Shown here piece after piece: positions 17,640 through 25,342 of a DNA stretch of 64,000 nt (positions within the stretch are counted from its first letter, which is position 1; every line of letters begins with the position of its first letter). The position numbers and the translations under genes were made by a program. A model generated the notes under the pieces. That model did no database searches and had not been told where the DNA came from. It was given only the letters and a program-made list of their open reading frames with translations. The stretch covers positions 372,001 through 436,000 of the forward strand of contig NZ_JBPDIH010000001.1 in assembly GCF_052030545.1 (NCBI RefSeq), written 5' to 3'. This stretch comes from CANMXU01 sp052030545 (GTDB taxonomy: Bacteria > Pseudomonadota > Gammaproteobacteria > Enterobacterales > Alteromonadaceae).

Positions 17640-17835
17640 CGCTGAATAAATCGTCTTGTTTACTAAGTTAAATAAACATTTATCAGCGACTAAACGGTAT
17701 TGCAAAAATTGCAATATTTTAACTATAAACTCACATACATCTTTTTAAGATATACCGGGGTGCTCCGCTTGAAAATTCAGGCCAAGGGTCGTGTATATTG
17801 GATGTATGAACGCTTAACCCCATAAAGGAAAAAAA
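17640..17835 (+). promoter_or_regulatory. Structured 5' leader of rpsB, possible S2 autoregulatory site
   Basis: The long untranslated leader contains a foldable element: an outer stem ATATAC (17750-17755) with GTATAT (17793-17798) and an inner stem GCTTGA (17767-17772) with TCAGGC (17777-17782). A GGGGTGCTCC segment lies between them. In E. coli, rpsB is repressed by S2 through its 5' leader; a similar role here is inference. The ribosome site AAAGGA precedes the start. Confidence 0.5.
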
Positions 17836-18564
17836 ATGCCAAACGTTTCTATGCGCGATATGCTTAAAGCCGGTGTTCACTTCGGTCACAAAACCCGTTA
17901 CTGGAACCCAAAAATGAAATCTTACATTTTTGGCGCTCGTGACAAGGTTCATATCATCAACCTTGAACAAACTGTACCTATGTTTAACGAAGCATTAGCT
18001 TTCTTAAACAACGTTTCTTCTAAGAAAGGTAAAGTATTATTTGTTGGTACTAAACGTGCTGCAAGTGATGCGGTAAAAGCTGCTGCAGAAAAATGTGATC
18101 AATTCTACGTTAATCACCGTTGGTTAGGTGGTATGTTGACTAACTGGAAAACAGTTCGTCAATCAATCAAACGTTTAAAAGATTTAGAAGCTCAAAGCAC
18201 AGATGGCACATTCGATGCGCTAACTAAGAAAGAAGCTTTGATGCGTACTCGTGAAATGGAAAAACTTGACAAAAGTCTTGGTGGTATCAAAAACATGGGT
18301 GGTTTACCTGATGCTTTATTTATCATCGATGCTGATCACGAGCACATCTCAATTAAAGAAGCAAACAACTTAGGTATCCCAGTAATTTCTGTTGTTGATA
18401 CTAACTCAAACCCAGATGGTGTTGATTACATTGTTCCTGGTAACGATGATGCGATTCGCGCTGTGACTTTATACTTAGATTCAGCAGCAAACGCTGTTCT
18501 TGAAGGTCGTGAGCAAAACATCGTAGTTCAAGCTGAAAAAGACGGTTTTGTTGAAGCTGAGTAA
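17836..18564 (+). CDS. rpsB: 30S ribosomal protein S2 (uS2)
   Basis: The 242-residue protein is a clear uS2: MRDMLKAGVHFGHKTRYWNP at the N-terminus, the HRWLGGMLTNWKTVRQSI block, MGGLPDALFIID and PVISVVDTNSNPDGVDYIVPG. It belongs to the small ribosomal subunit and binds on the solvent side near protein S1. It is the first gene of the rpsB-tsf pair that opens the large conserved block extending to tilS. Codon choice is strongly biased, as expected for high expression. Confidence 0.99.
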   Translation: MPNVSMRDMLKAGVHFGHKTRYWNPKMKSYIFGARDKVHIINLEQTVPMFNEALAFLNNVSSKKGKVLFVGTKRAASDAVKAAAEKCDQFYVNHRWLGGMLTNWKTVRQSIKRLKDLEAQSTDGTFDALTKKEALMRTREMEKLDKSLGGIKNMGGLPDALFIIDADHEHISIKEANNLGIPVISVVDTNSNPDGVDYIVPGNDDAIRAVTLYLDSAANAVLEGREQNIVVQAEKDGFVEAE

Positions 18565-18593
18565 TCGCTTTAGTTAATCCTAATTTAGCATTT

Positions 18594-18619
18594 GATGCAG
18601 AAGTGTAAACTTCTGCATC
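18594..18619 (+). terminator. rpsB-tsf intercistronic hairpin (partial terminator)
   Basis: GATGCAGAAGT and ACTTCTGCATC form a perfect 11-bp stem with a GTAA loop. No U-run follows, so it may attenuate or protect the transcript ends rather than stop transcription fully. Confidence 0.7.
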
Positions 18620-18658
18620 TTAGATAAAACATTATTTGAATTTTTGAGGAATACTCAC

Positions 18659-19495
18659 ATGGCAATTACTGCTGCACAAGTTAAAGAATTACGTGAACGT
18701 ACCGCTGCTGGTATGATGGACTGTAAAAAAGCTTTGCAAGAAGCTAACGGTGACATGGAACTAGCAATCGAAAACATGCGTAAATCAGGCCAAGCGAAAG
18801 CTGCTAAAAAAGCGGGTAACATCGCTGCTGAAGGTCAAATCATCATTAAAGATGGCGTTTTAGTTGAAGTTAACTGTCAAACTGATTTCGTAGCTAAAGA
18901 TGACAACTTCTTAGCATTTGCTAACAAAGTTGCTGAAGCTGCTGCTGCGTCAAAGCCTTCAATTGAAGAATTACAAGCACAATTCGAAGAAGAGCGTATT
19001 GCACTTGTTACTAAAATTGGTGAAAACATCAACGTACGTCGCGTAGCATACGTAGACGGCGCTGCATTAGCTTCATACAAGCACGGTGCTACAATCGGTG
19101 TTGTTGTTGCTGGTGAAGGTGATGCTGAAACACTTAAGCACATTGCAATGCACGTTGCTGCAAGCAAGCCAGAATTCATCAACCCTGAAGATGTACCTGC
19201 AGACGTTGTTGAAAAAGAAAAAGCTATTCAAATCGATATCGCGATGAACGAAGGTAAGCCTCAAGAAATCGCTGAGAAAATGGTTACTGGCCGTATGAAG
19301 AAATTCACTGGTGAAGTTTCTTTAACTGGTCAAGCTTTCATCATGGAACCAAAGAGAACTGTTGGTGACGTGCTTAAAGAGAAAGGCGTAACTGTTACTG
19401 GTTTCGTTCGCTTAGAAGTAGGTGAAGGTATCGAGAAGAAAGAAGAAGATTTTGCTGCTGAAGTAGAAGCACAAATTGCTGCTGCTAAGTCTTAA
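18659..19495 (+). CDS. tsf: Translation elongation factor Ts
   Basis: The frame is open from 18644, but the ATG at 18659 (MAITAAQVKELRERTAAGMM) follows GAGGA and matches EF-Ts starts, giving 278 residues. MMDCKKAL, the UBA-like N-terminal domain, and CQTDFVAKDDNF (the TDFV nucleotide-exchange motif) are present. EF-Ts recharges EF-Tu by releasing GDP. It follows rpsB with a hairpin between them and ends before a strong terminator. Confidence 0.99.
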   Translation: MAITAAQVKELRERTAAGMMDCKKALQEANGDMELAIENMRKSGQAKAAKKAGNIAAEGQIIIKDGVLVEVNCQTDFVAKDDNFLAFANKVAEAAAASKPSIEELQAQFEEERIALVTKIGENINVRRVAYVDGAALASYKHGATIGVVVAGEGDAETLKHIAMHVAASKPEFINPEDVPADVVEKEKAIQIDIAMNEGKPQEIAEKMVTGRMKKFTGEVSLTGQAFIMEPKRTVGDVLKEKGVTVTGFVRLEVGEGIEKKEEDFAAEVEAQIAAAKS

Positions 19496-19599
19496 TCACT
19501 TATTTTTGAATATTATTTCAGCAATTAGTGAATAAAAGACGGCGAAAGCATTCTTTTTTCTATTTAGACTTTCGATAGTCTGCTAAACGTATTAAAATA

Positions 19600-19631
19600 G
19601 CCGCGGTCAAATTCGACCACGGCTTTTTTTT
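19600..19631 (+). terminator. Terminator after tsf
   Basis: GCCGCGGTC (19600-19608) and GACCACGGC (19615-19623) pair with one C-A mismatch and are followed by eight T residues. Confidence 0.9.
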
Positions 19632-19652
19632 ATCTACAGGAATGTTTATTTT

Positions 19653-20396
19653 ATGAGCATCAACCCAAAACCAACATATCGACGTATTCTTTTAAAACTT
19701 AGTGGTGAAGCCCTTATGGGGGCGGAAGGATTTGGCATCGACCCTAAAGTGCTTGATCGTATGGCACAAGAAATTAAAGAACTTATTGAAATGGGCATTC
19801 AAGTTGGCCTTGTTATTGGCGGTGGTAATTTGTTCCGTGGTAAAGGCTTAGCTGATGCGGGCATGAACCGTGTTGTTGGCGACCAAATGGGCATGTTAGC
19901 AACTGTTATGAACGGCTTAGCAATGCGTGACGCACTTCACCGTGCTTTTGTTAACGCGCGTTTGATGTCGGCGATTGATTTAGCGGGTGTCTGTGACCGT
20001 TACAACTGGGCAGATGCTATTGGCTTATTAAAGTCTGGTCGTGTTGTCATTTTTAGTGCCGGTACAGGTAACCCATTTTTTACCACAGATTCAGCGGCGT
20101 GTTTACGCGGCATTGAAATTGAAGCTGACGCCGTAATTAAAGCCACTAAAGTTGACGGCATCTATTCAGATGACCCTGTGAAAAACCCTGACGCAGAATT
20201 ATACCCTCATCTAACTTACCAAGAAGTATTAGAAAAAGAGTTACAGGTGATGGACTTAGCTGCCTTTACATTAGCACGCGATCACAGCATGCCACTTCGT
20301 GTATTTAACATGAATAAACCAGGTGCGTTAAAAGCGGTGGTTATGGGTGAAAATGAAGGCACAATTATCGACCACGCTGAAAATTTAGCAAAATAA
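19653..20396 (+). CDS. pyrH: UMP kinase
   Basis: The 247-residue protein is a bacterial UMP kinase of the amino acid kinase fold: RILLKLSGEALMGAEGFGID, VIGGGNLFRGKGL, FSAGTGNPFFTTDSAA, and ATKVDGIYSDDPVKNPDAE. It phosphorylates UMP to UDP in the cytosol and is allosterically controlled by GTP and UTP in relatives. It follows a terminator, so it likely has its own promoter, and it is followed by frr after 48 bases. Confidence 0.98.
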   Translation: MSINPKPTYRRILLKLSGEALMGAEGFGIDPKVLDRMAQEIKELIEMGIQVGLVIGGGNLFRGKGLADAGMNRVVGDQMGMLATVMNGLAMRDALHRAFVNARLMSAIDLAGVCDRYNWADAIGLLKSGRVVIFSAGTGNPFFTTDSAACLRGIEIEADAVIKATKVDGIYSDDPVKNPDAELYPHLTYQEVLEKELQVMDLAAFTLARDHSMPLRVFNMNKPGALKAVVMGENEGTIIDHAENLAK

Positions 20397-20444
20397 TTGT
20401 ACGCGACATAATTAAGAATTGAAGATTTATTAAGGAATACTAAC

Positions 20445-21002
20445 GTGATAGATGAAATTTTAGAAGATGCTCAAGATCGTATGGGCAAAAGCATTGAAGC
20501 GCTTAAAAATAACCTAACTAAAGTTAGAACAGGTCGTGCACATGCCTCTTTATTAGATAACATTTCTGTAGAGTATTACGGAATGGATACGCCACTTAAT
20601 CAAGTGGGCAACATTACCGTACCAGATGCGCGTAATTTAGCGATCACCGTATTTGATAAGGGCATGATTTCAGCGGTAGAAAAAGCGATCTTAAAGTCAG
20701 ATCTAGGCTTAAACCCGCAATCTAATGGCACGCTTATTCGTATTCCTTTACCACCATTAACTGAAGAGCGTCGTAAAGACTTAGTTAAAGTTGTTCGCAA
20801 TGAAGCTGAAAATGGTAAAATTGCCATTCGTAATATTCGCCGCGATGCCAATTCTGACTTTAAGAGCTTGTTAAAAGAGAAAGAAATTAGTGAAGATGAA
20901 TGTCATCAAAGTGAAGATGAAATTCAAAAAATTACTGATACTTTTGTTAAGCAAGTCGATGAGTTATTGTCAGCTAAAGAAGCTGAATTAATGGAAATTT
21001 AA
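20445..21002 (+). CDS. frr: Ribosome recycling factor
   Basis: The 185-residue protein starts with GTG (20445) behind a good AAGGA site and matches RRF over its full length: VRTGRAHASLLDNI, NLAITVFDKGM, GLNPQSNGTLIRIPLPPLTEERRKDL and VRNEAENGKIAIRNIRRDAN. With EF-G it splits post-termination ribosomes. The internal FTHAES-like hydrophobic patches are conserved. It probably shares a transcript with pyrH and ends before a terminator. Confidence 0.98.
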   Translation: MIDEILEDAQDRMGKSIEALKNNLTKVRTGRAHASLLDNISVEYYGMDTPLNQVGNITVPDARNLAITVFDKGMISAVEKAILKSDLGLNPQSNGTLIRIPLPPLTEERRKDLVKVVRNEAENGKIAIRNIRRDANSDFKSLLKEKEISEDECHQSEDEIQKITDTFVKQVDELLSAKEAELMEI

Positions 21003-21021
21003 CGTTTATACGTTAATGAAT

Positions 21022-21061
21022 GCCGTAGTTTGTTATTTCATATAATTGCTACGGCTTTTTT
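21022..21061 (+). terminator. Terminator after frr
   Basis: GCCGTAG (21022-21028) and CTACGGC (21049-21055) form a stem followed by six T residues. The uppS start lies only about 30 bases further, so read-through probably supplies part of uppS expression. Confidence 0.8.
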
Positions 21062-21092
21062 GTAAGTTAGAAAATTTGTGATTCGGTCAATC

Positions 21093-21827
21093 ATGTCAAA
21101 ATCTGAAATAAACATTCCTGAGCATGTTGCCATTATAATGGACGGCAATGGTCGTTGGGCAAACCTGCAAGGGAAAACGCGCGTAACCGGCCATAAAGCC
21201 GGTGTTGAAACTGTGCGTTCAACCGTTACAACTGCGGCAAAACTTGGGGTTAAAGCGTTAACGTTATTTGCTTTTAGTAGTGAGAACTGGCGTCGACCTG
21301 AAAAAGAAGTGACGGTACTCATGGATTTATTCATGTTTGTCTTAACACGTGAAGTTAAACGCTTACATAAAAACAACATCCGTTTTCAGGTGATTGGCGA
21401 CTTAAGCCGGTTCTCTGAAAAGCTACAAAAAAATATTCATGCTGCCGAGCAGTTAACCTTGCAAAATAGTGGTATGGTGTTATCTATAGCGGCCAATTAT
21501 GGTGGTCGTTGGGATATTACGTATGCAGCGCGTCAATTGGCTGAAAAAGTGGCTAATGATGAAATAACCGTTGCAGATATTACGGAATCTACCTTAAACG
21601 ACTATACCAGTTTGGCTGACCTTCCAGAATTAGATTTATTGATTCGAACTGGTGGTGATTTACGCATTAGTAACTTTTTACTGTGGCAAGCAGCATACGC
21701 TGAATTTTACTTCACAGACGCATTATGGCCTGACTTTAATGAACAACAGTTTATGAAGGCTATTGAAGTGTTTGATCAGCGAGAGCGTCGCTTTGGTCAA
21801 ACAGGTGAACAAGTCACCAAAAAATGA
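21093..21827 (+). CDS. uppS: Undecaprenyl diphosphate synthase (cis-prenyltransferase)
   Basis: The frame is open from a GTG at 21078, but the ATG at 21093 (MSKSEINIPEHVAIIMDGNG) gives the usual spacing to the catalytic motif; neither has an obvious Shine-Dalgarno. The protein carries MDGNGRWA (catalytic Asp), GHKAGVETVR, FAFSSENWRRP and LIRTGGDLRISNFLLWQ. It condenses IPP onto FPP to make the C55 lipid carrier for peptidoglycan and O-antigen. cdsA follows closely. Confidence 0.95.
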   Translation: MSKSEINIPEHVAIIMDGNGRWANLQGKTRVTGHKAGVETVRSTVTTAAKLGVKALTLFAFSSENWRRPEKEVTVLMDLFMFVLTREVKRLHKNNIRFQVIGDLSRFSEKLQKNIHAAEQLTLQNSGMVLSIAANYGGRWDITYAARQLAEKVANDEITVADITESTLNDYTSLADLPELDLLIRTGGDLRISNFLLWQAAYAEFYFTDALWPDFNEQQFMKAIEVFDQRERRFGQTGEQVTKK

Positions 21828-21849
21828 TAATCAAAAAAAGGGTTTTGAC

Positions 21850-22716
21850 TTGCTAAAACAACGAATTCTGACCGCGGTAATTTTGGCACCAGCTGCTATT
21901 GCTGCAATTTTTTATTTACCACTGCCATACTTTGCGGGTTTATTATTAGCGGTAATGGCAATTGGTGCATGGGAGTGGGGGCCTTTAATGGGCTTTGCCA
22001 ACAAAAGGCGTCGACTCGCTTTTGTAGCCACCAATATATTACTTATTGCTGGTTTATGGTTTTTCCTACCACCAGAAACATTATGGCTGACCCATGAATC
22101 GTTAAGTGAACCTGCACTTTATATTTTATGGCTAGCGGTCGCTTGGTGGCTGCTCTCAGCAGTGCTTACTTTTGCTTACCCAAAATGCAGTAAATTCTGG
22201 TCTGCACATCGCTCTGTTCGCGGTATTTTTGGTTGGTTGACACTGGTGCCAACGTGGTTGGCATTTATCGTGATTCGTGGCAATGAATATCAAGCAGATC
22301 CATATCATGGCGCGCAGTTAATGATGGCGTTATTTATTATGGTATGGAGTGCTGACGTTGGCGCATACTTTGTTGGTAAGTCAATTGGTAAACGCAAACT
22401 TATGCCTAATGTTAGCCCAGGTAAAACCTTGGAAGGCTTTTTCGGTGGTGTGGTATTTGCGTGTTTATTAGTTGTAATTTCAGGCTATTTACTTCACTGG
22501 TCTGCAAGCCAATACCAATTAGCCCTAGGCGTGACCGTAATTATTACCACTATTTCAGTTTTAGGTGACTTAAACGAAAGTATGTTTAAGCGCCAAGCTG
22601 GAGTCAAAGATAGTGGTTCAATATTACCCGGTCATGGCGGCATTTTAGACAGAATTGACAGCTTAACCGCAACCGCACCTATTTTTGCACTTTGTTATGC
22701 CTTGGTTGGTTGGTAA
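21850..22716 (+). CDS. cdsA: Phosphatidate cytidylyltransferase (CDP-diglyceride synthase)
   Basis: An open frame reaches back into uppS, but homology begins at the TTG at 21850 (LLKQRILTAVILAP), preceded by AAGGG, giving 288 residues. There are about eight transmembrane helices, and the C-terminal CdsA signature is SVLGDLNESMFKRQAGVKDS followed by ILPGHGGILDRIDSL. The enzyme makes CDP-diacylglycerol from phosphatidate and CTP at the inner membrane. The TTG start should keep synthesis low. dxr begins two bases after its stop. Confidence 0.93.
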   Translation: MLKQRILTAVILAPAAIAAIFYLPLPYFAGLLLAVMAIGAWEWGPLMGFANKRRRLAFVATNILLIAGLWFFLPPETLWLTHESLSEPALYILWLAVAWWLLSAVLTFAYPKCSKFWSAHRSVRGIFGWLTLVPTWLAFIVIRGNEYQADPYHGAQLMMALFIMVWSADVGAYFVGKSIGKRKLMPNVSPGKTLEGFFGGVVFACLLVVISGYLLHWSASQYQLALGVTVIITTISVLGDLNESMFKRQAGVKDSGSILPGHGGILDRIDSLTATAPIFALCYALVGW

Positions 22717-22718
22717 CT

Positions 22719-23945
22719 ATGGCAAATAAACGACAGCTTTGTATATTGGGTTCAACGGGGTCAATTGGTCAAAGCACGTTAGATGTGGTTCGACGACACC
22801 CTGATAAATACCAAGTGATTTCTTTATCGGCAAATTCAAGCGTTGATGCTATTTTTGAACAATGTGTCGAATTTATGCCTGAAAAAGTGGTGTTAGTCGC
22901 AGTTGACGCTGCTGAGAAATTAAAACAAAAGCTGCAACAGGCAGAGCTTGAATCAATTGCCGTATATTCTGGTACACAAGCACTTATCGATATTTCACAA
23001 GACAGTCGCAGCGATACGGTTATGGCTGCTATTGTTGGCGCTTCAGGTTTAATGCCTACCTTGGCTGCTGTTAAACAAGGTAAACGTGTATTGCTGGCAA
23101 ACAAAGAAGCATTAGTTACCTCAGGTGAAATATTCATCAATGCGGTTAAAGCATCTGGCGCGCAATTATTGCCAATTGATAGCGAGCATAATGCCATATT
23201 TCAATGTTTACCGGAAGCTGAACAACGCAAACCAGGGTTTTGTCAATTAGCCGACAGCGGTGTCAGTAAAATTTTATTGACCGGCTCTGGCGGTCCGTTT
23301 CGACATTTAGCGAAAGATGAGCTTGTCGATGTGACCCCAGATCAAGCTTGTGCTCATCCTAATTGGGATATGGGCAGAAAAATATCGGTTGATTCAGCGA
23401 CTATGATGAATAAAGGCCTTGAGTTTATTGAAGCCAAATGGCTATTTAATCTTGAGCCTAAAGACATTCAAGTGGTGCTGCATCCTCAAAGCACCATTCA
23501 TTCCATGGTGCAGTATAAAGACGGCTCAGTATTGGCGCAAATGGGTAATCCTGACATGCGCACACCGATTGCTCATGCGCTCGCTTATCCTGAACGAATT
23601 GATGCTGGCGTTGCACCGTTAGACTTTTTTGCCATTCGCGCATTAGAATTTCAAGACGTCGATTTTGATAAATATCCAAACCTAAAGTTAGCAATAGATG
23701 CATGTGAATATGGGCAAGGTGCTTGCACTGCGCTTAATGCCGCCAATGAGATTTCTGTTGAAGCTTTTTTGAACAATCAAATTAAATTTACGCAAATTGC
23801 AGAAATAAATGAAACTTCTATGAAAAAATTTGTCTCACAAAGGGTAACATGCATTGAAGATGTCATTTTACTTGATCAGCAAGCAAGGGTGTTTGCTCGT
23901 GAGCTGCTGTCAGCGATATCGATAGCAACTAAGGATGCTAAATAG
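22719..23945 (+). CDS. dxr: 1-deoxy-D-xylulose 5-phosphate reductoisomerase
   Basis: The ATG at 22719 gives 408 residues starting MANKRQLCILGSTGSIGQST; the in-frame extension into cdsA is not conserved. GSTGSIG is the NADPH-binding loop, and LPIDSEHNAIFQCL, GSGGPF, HPNWDMGRKISVDSATMMNKG and DMRTPIAHAL are the metal and substrate regions of Dxr (IspC). It makes methylerythritol phosphate, the committed step of the MEP isoprenoid pathway. Its 3' end nearly touches rseP. Confidence 0.97.
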   Translation: MANKRQLCILGSTGSIGQSTLDVVRRHPDKYQVISLSANSSVDAIFEQCVEFMPEKVVLVAVDAAEKLKQKLQQAELESIAVYSGTQALIDISQDSRSDTVMAAIVGASGLMPTLAAVKQGKRVLLANKEALVTSGEIFINAVKASGAQLLPIDSEHNAIFQCLPEAEQRKPGFCQLADSGVSKILLTGSGGPFRHLAKDELVDVTPDQACAHPNWDMGRKISVDSATMMNKGLEFIEAKWLFNLEPKDIQVVLHPQSTIHSMVQYKDGSVLAQMGNPDMRTPIAHALAYPERIDAGVAPLDFFAIRALEFQDVDFDKYPNLKLAIDACEYGQGACTALNAANEISVEAFLNNQIKFTQIAEINETSMKKFVSQRVTCIEDVILLDQQARVFARELLSAISIATKDAK

Positions 23946-23946
23946 C

Positions 23947-25302
23947 GTGTTTGATTTTATTTGGAATTTATTGTCGTTTGTTTTTGCGCTGGGTATTTTA
24001 GTTACAGTGCATGAATATGGTCACTTTTGGGTGGCAAGAAAATGTGGTGTTGAAGTACAGCGTTTTTCTGTTGGTTTTGGTCAGCCACTATGGCGAAAAA
24101 CAGATAAATGGGGCACAGAGTTTGTTATTGCCTTAATTCCACTAGGCGGTTACGTTAAAATGCTTGATGAGCGTGTTGACGACGTTAAAGAGGAAGATAA
24201 GCACAAAGCCTTTAACAAGAAGTCGGTTTATCGCCGTATTGCTATTGTGGGAGCGGGACCTTTTGCCAACTTTTTGTTTGCCATATTTGCATTCTATTTA
24301 ATGTTTTTAATTGGTATTCCTACAGTAAAGCCCATTGTTGGTGAAGTTGAGCCGCAATCAATTGTTGCACAAGCAAGCTTGCCCAATAATAGTGAGCTAG
24401 TTGAAGTTGCTGGTAAAGCGACAAAAGACTGGCAAGATGTTAACTTGGCCTTAGTCGGTGAAATTGGCAGCGCAACCATTGAAGTTAAAGCTAAAGAAGT
24501 TGGTAGTGATTATGTTAAGTCTTATCAATTAAATACTGAAAATTGGCAATTTAAACCTGAATCGCAGTCGGCATTAACAAGCTTAGGTATTAAGCCTTAT
24601 CGACCTAAAGTTGATAATATAGTTGCCGCAGTTGCCAAAGACAGTCCAGCAAATAAAGGTGGCTTGTTAGAAGGCGATAAGCTTTTAGCGATTAATGGCG
24701 AACGTTTAAATGATGATTGGCACAGTTTTTCGACTGAAATTAAAAAGTACCCTAATCAGCAGGTGTCTTTGTTGGTGTCAAGACAAGGGCAAGAGCTTGA
24801 GTTAACCGTAAAACCTCAGGCGAAAAATATTGCGGGCAAACAAGTTGGATATTTAGGTGTTTCGCCAAAAGTTCACCCGTGGCCTGAGCAGTACAAGATA
24901 CAAATTAGTTATGGACCCATTGATGCTATTGGTGAAGGTATTAATAGAACCTGGCAAATGGTGACATTAAGTTTTGACATGATCGGTAAGTTAATTACCG
25001 GTGATGTCTCGGTTAAAAATTTAAGCGGTCCTATTTCTATTGCGCAAGGGGCAGGGAATAGTGCTGGTCATGGAGTTGTTTACTTTCTAGGCTTTTTAGC
25101 ACTAATTAGTATTAATTTAGGGATAATTAACCTTTTACCGCTGCCAGTACTTGATGGCGGGCACCTACTCTATTATCTTATAGAGCTTTGCACAGGTAAG
25201 CCTGTGCCAGAAAAGGTGCAAGAAATAGGATTTAAGTTTGGAGCTATGGCATTACTAGGGCTAATGGGTCTTGCGATATTTAACGATTTATCGCGACTTT
25301 AG
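23947..25302 (+). CDS. rseP: RIP metalloprotease RseP (site-2 protease)
   Basis: The GTG at 23947 follows an AAGGA site and puts the zinc motif at H22-E23-x-x-H26 (VHEYGHFW), the same numbering as E. coli RseP. An ATG at 23935 overlapping dxr is the alternative and adds four residues. Other parts are the LIPLGGYVKMLDE segment, two PDZ domains in the middle, and NLLPLPVLDGGHL (LDG zinc ligand) near the C-terminus. It cleaves RseA within the membrane in the sigma-E envelope stress response and clears signal peptides. Confidence 0.96.
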   Translation: MFDFIWNLLSFVFALGILVTVHEYGHFWVARKCGVEVQRFSVGFGQPLWRKTDKWGTEFVIALIPLGGYVKMLDERVDDVKEEDKHKAFNKKSVYRRIAIVGAGPFANFLFAIFAFYLMFLIGIPTVKPIVGEVEPQSIVAQASLPNNSELVEVAGKATKDWQDVNLALVGEIGSATIEVKAKEVGSDYVKSYQLNTENWQFKPESQSALTSLGIKPYRPKVDNIVAAVAKDSPANKGGLLEGDKLLAINGERLNDDWHSFSTEIKKYPNQQVSLLVSRQGQELELTVKPQAKNIAGKQVGYLGVSPKVHPWPEQYKIQISYGPIDAIGEGINRTWQMVTLSFDMIGKLITGDVSVKNLSGPISIAQGAGNSAGHGVVYFLGFLALISINLGIINLLPLPVLDGGHLLYYLIELCTGKPVPEKVQEIGFKFGAMALLGLMGLAIFNDLSRL

Positions 25303-25342
25303 TGAATATATTAAGAATAAGAAGTATATAAAGTTAATATTT

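Noticed and set aside
17731..17970. 79-codon - strand frame over the rpsB start
   Set aside because: Antisense to the rpsB leader and first codons; explained by structure and coding on the other strand.
25271..25342. N-terminal extension of bamA
   Set aside because: It lies over the rseP end and the linker and would bury the clear signal peptide beginning at 25343.
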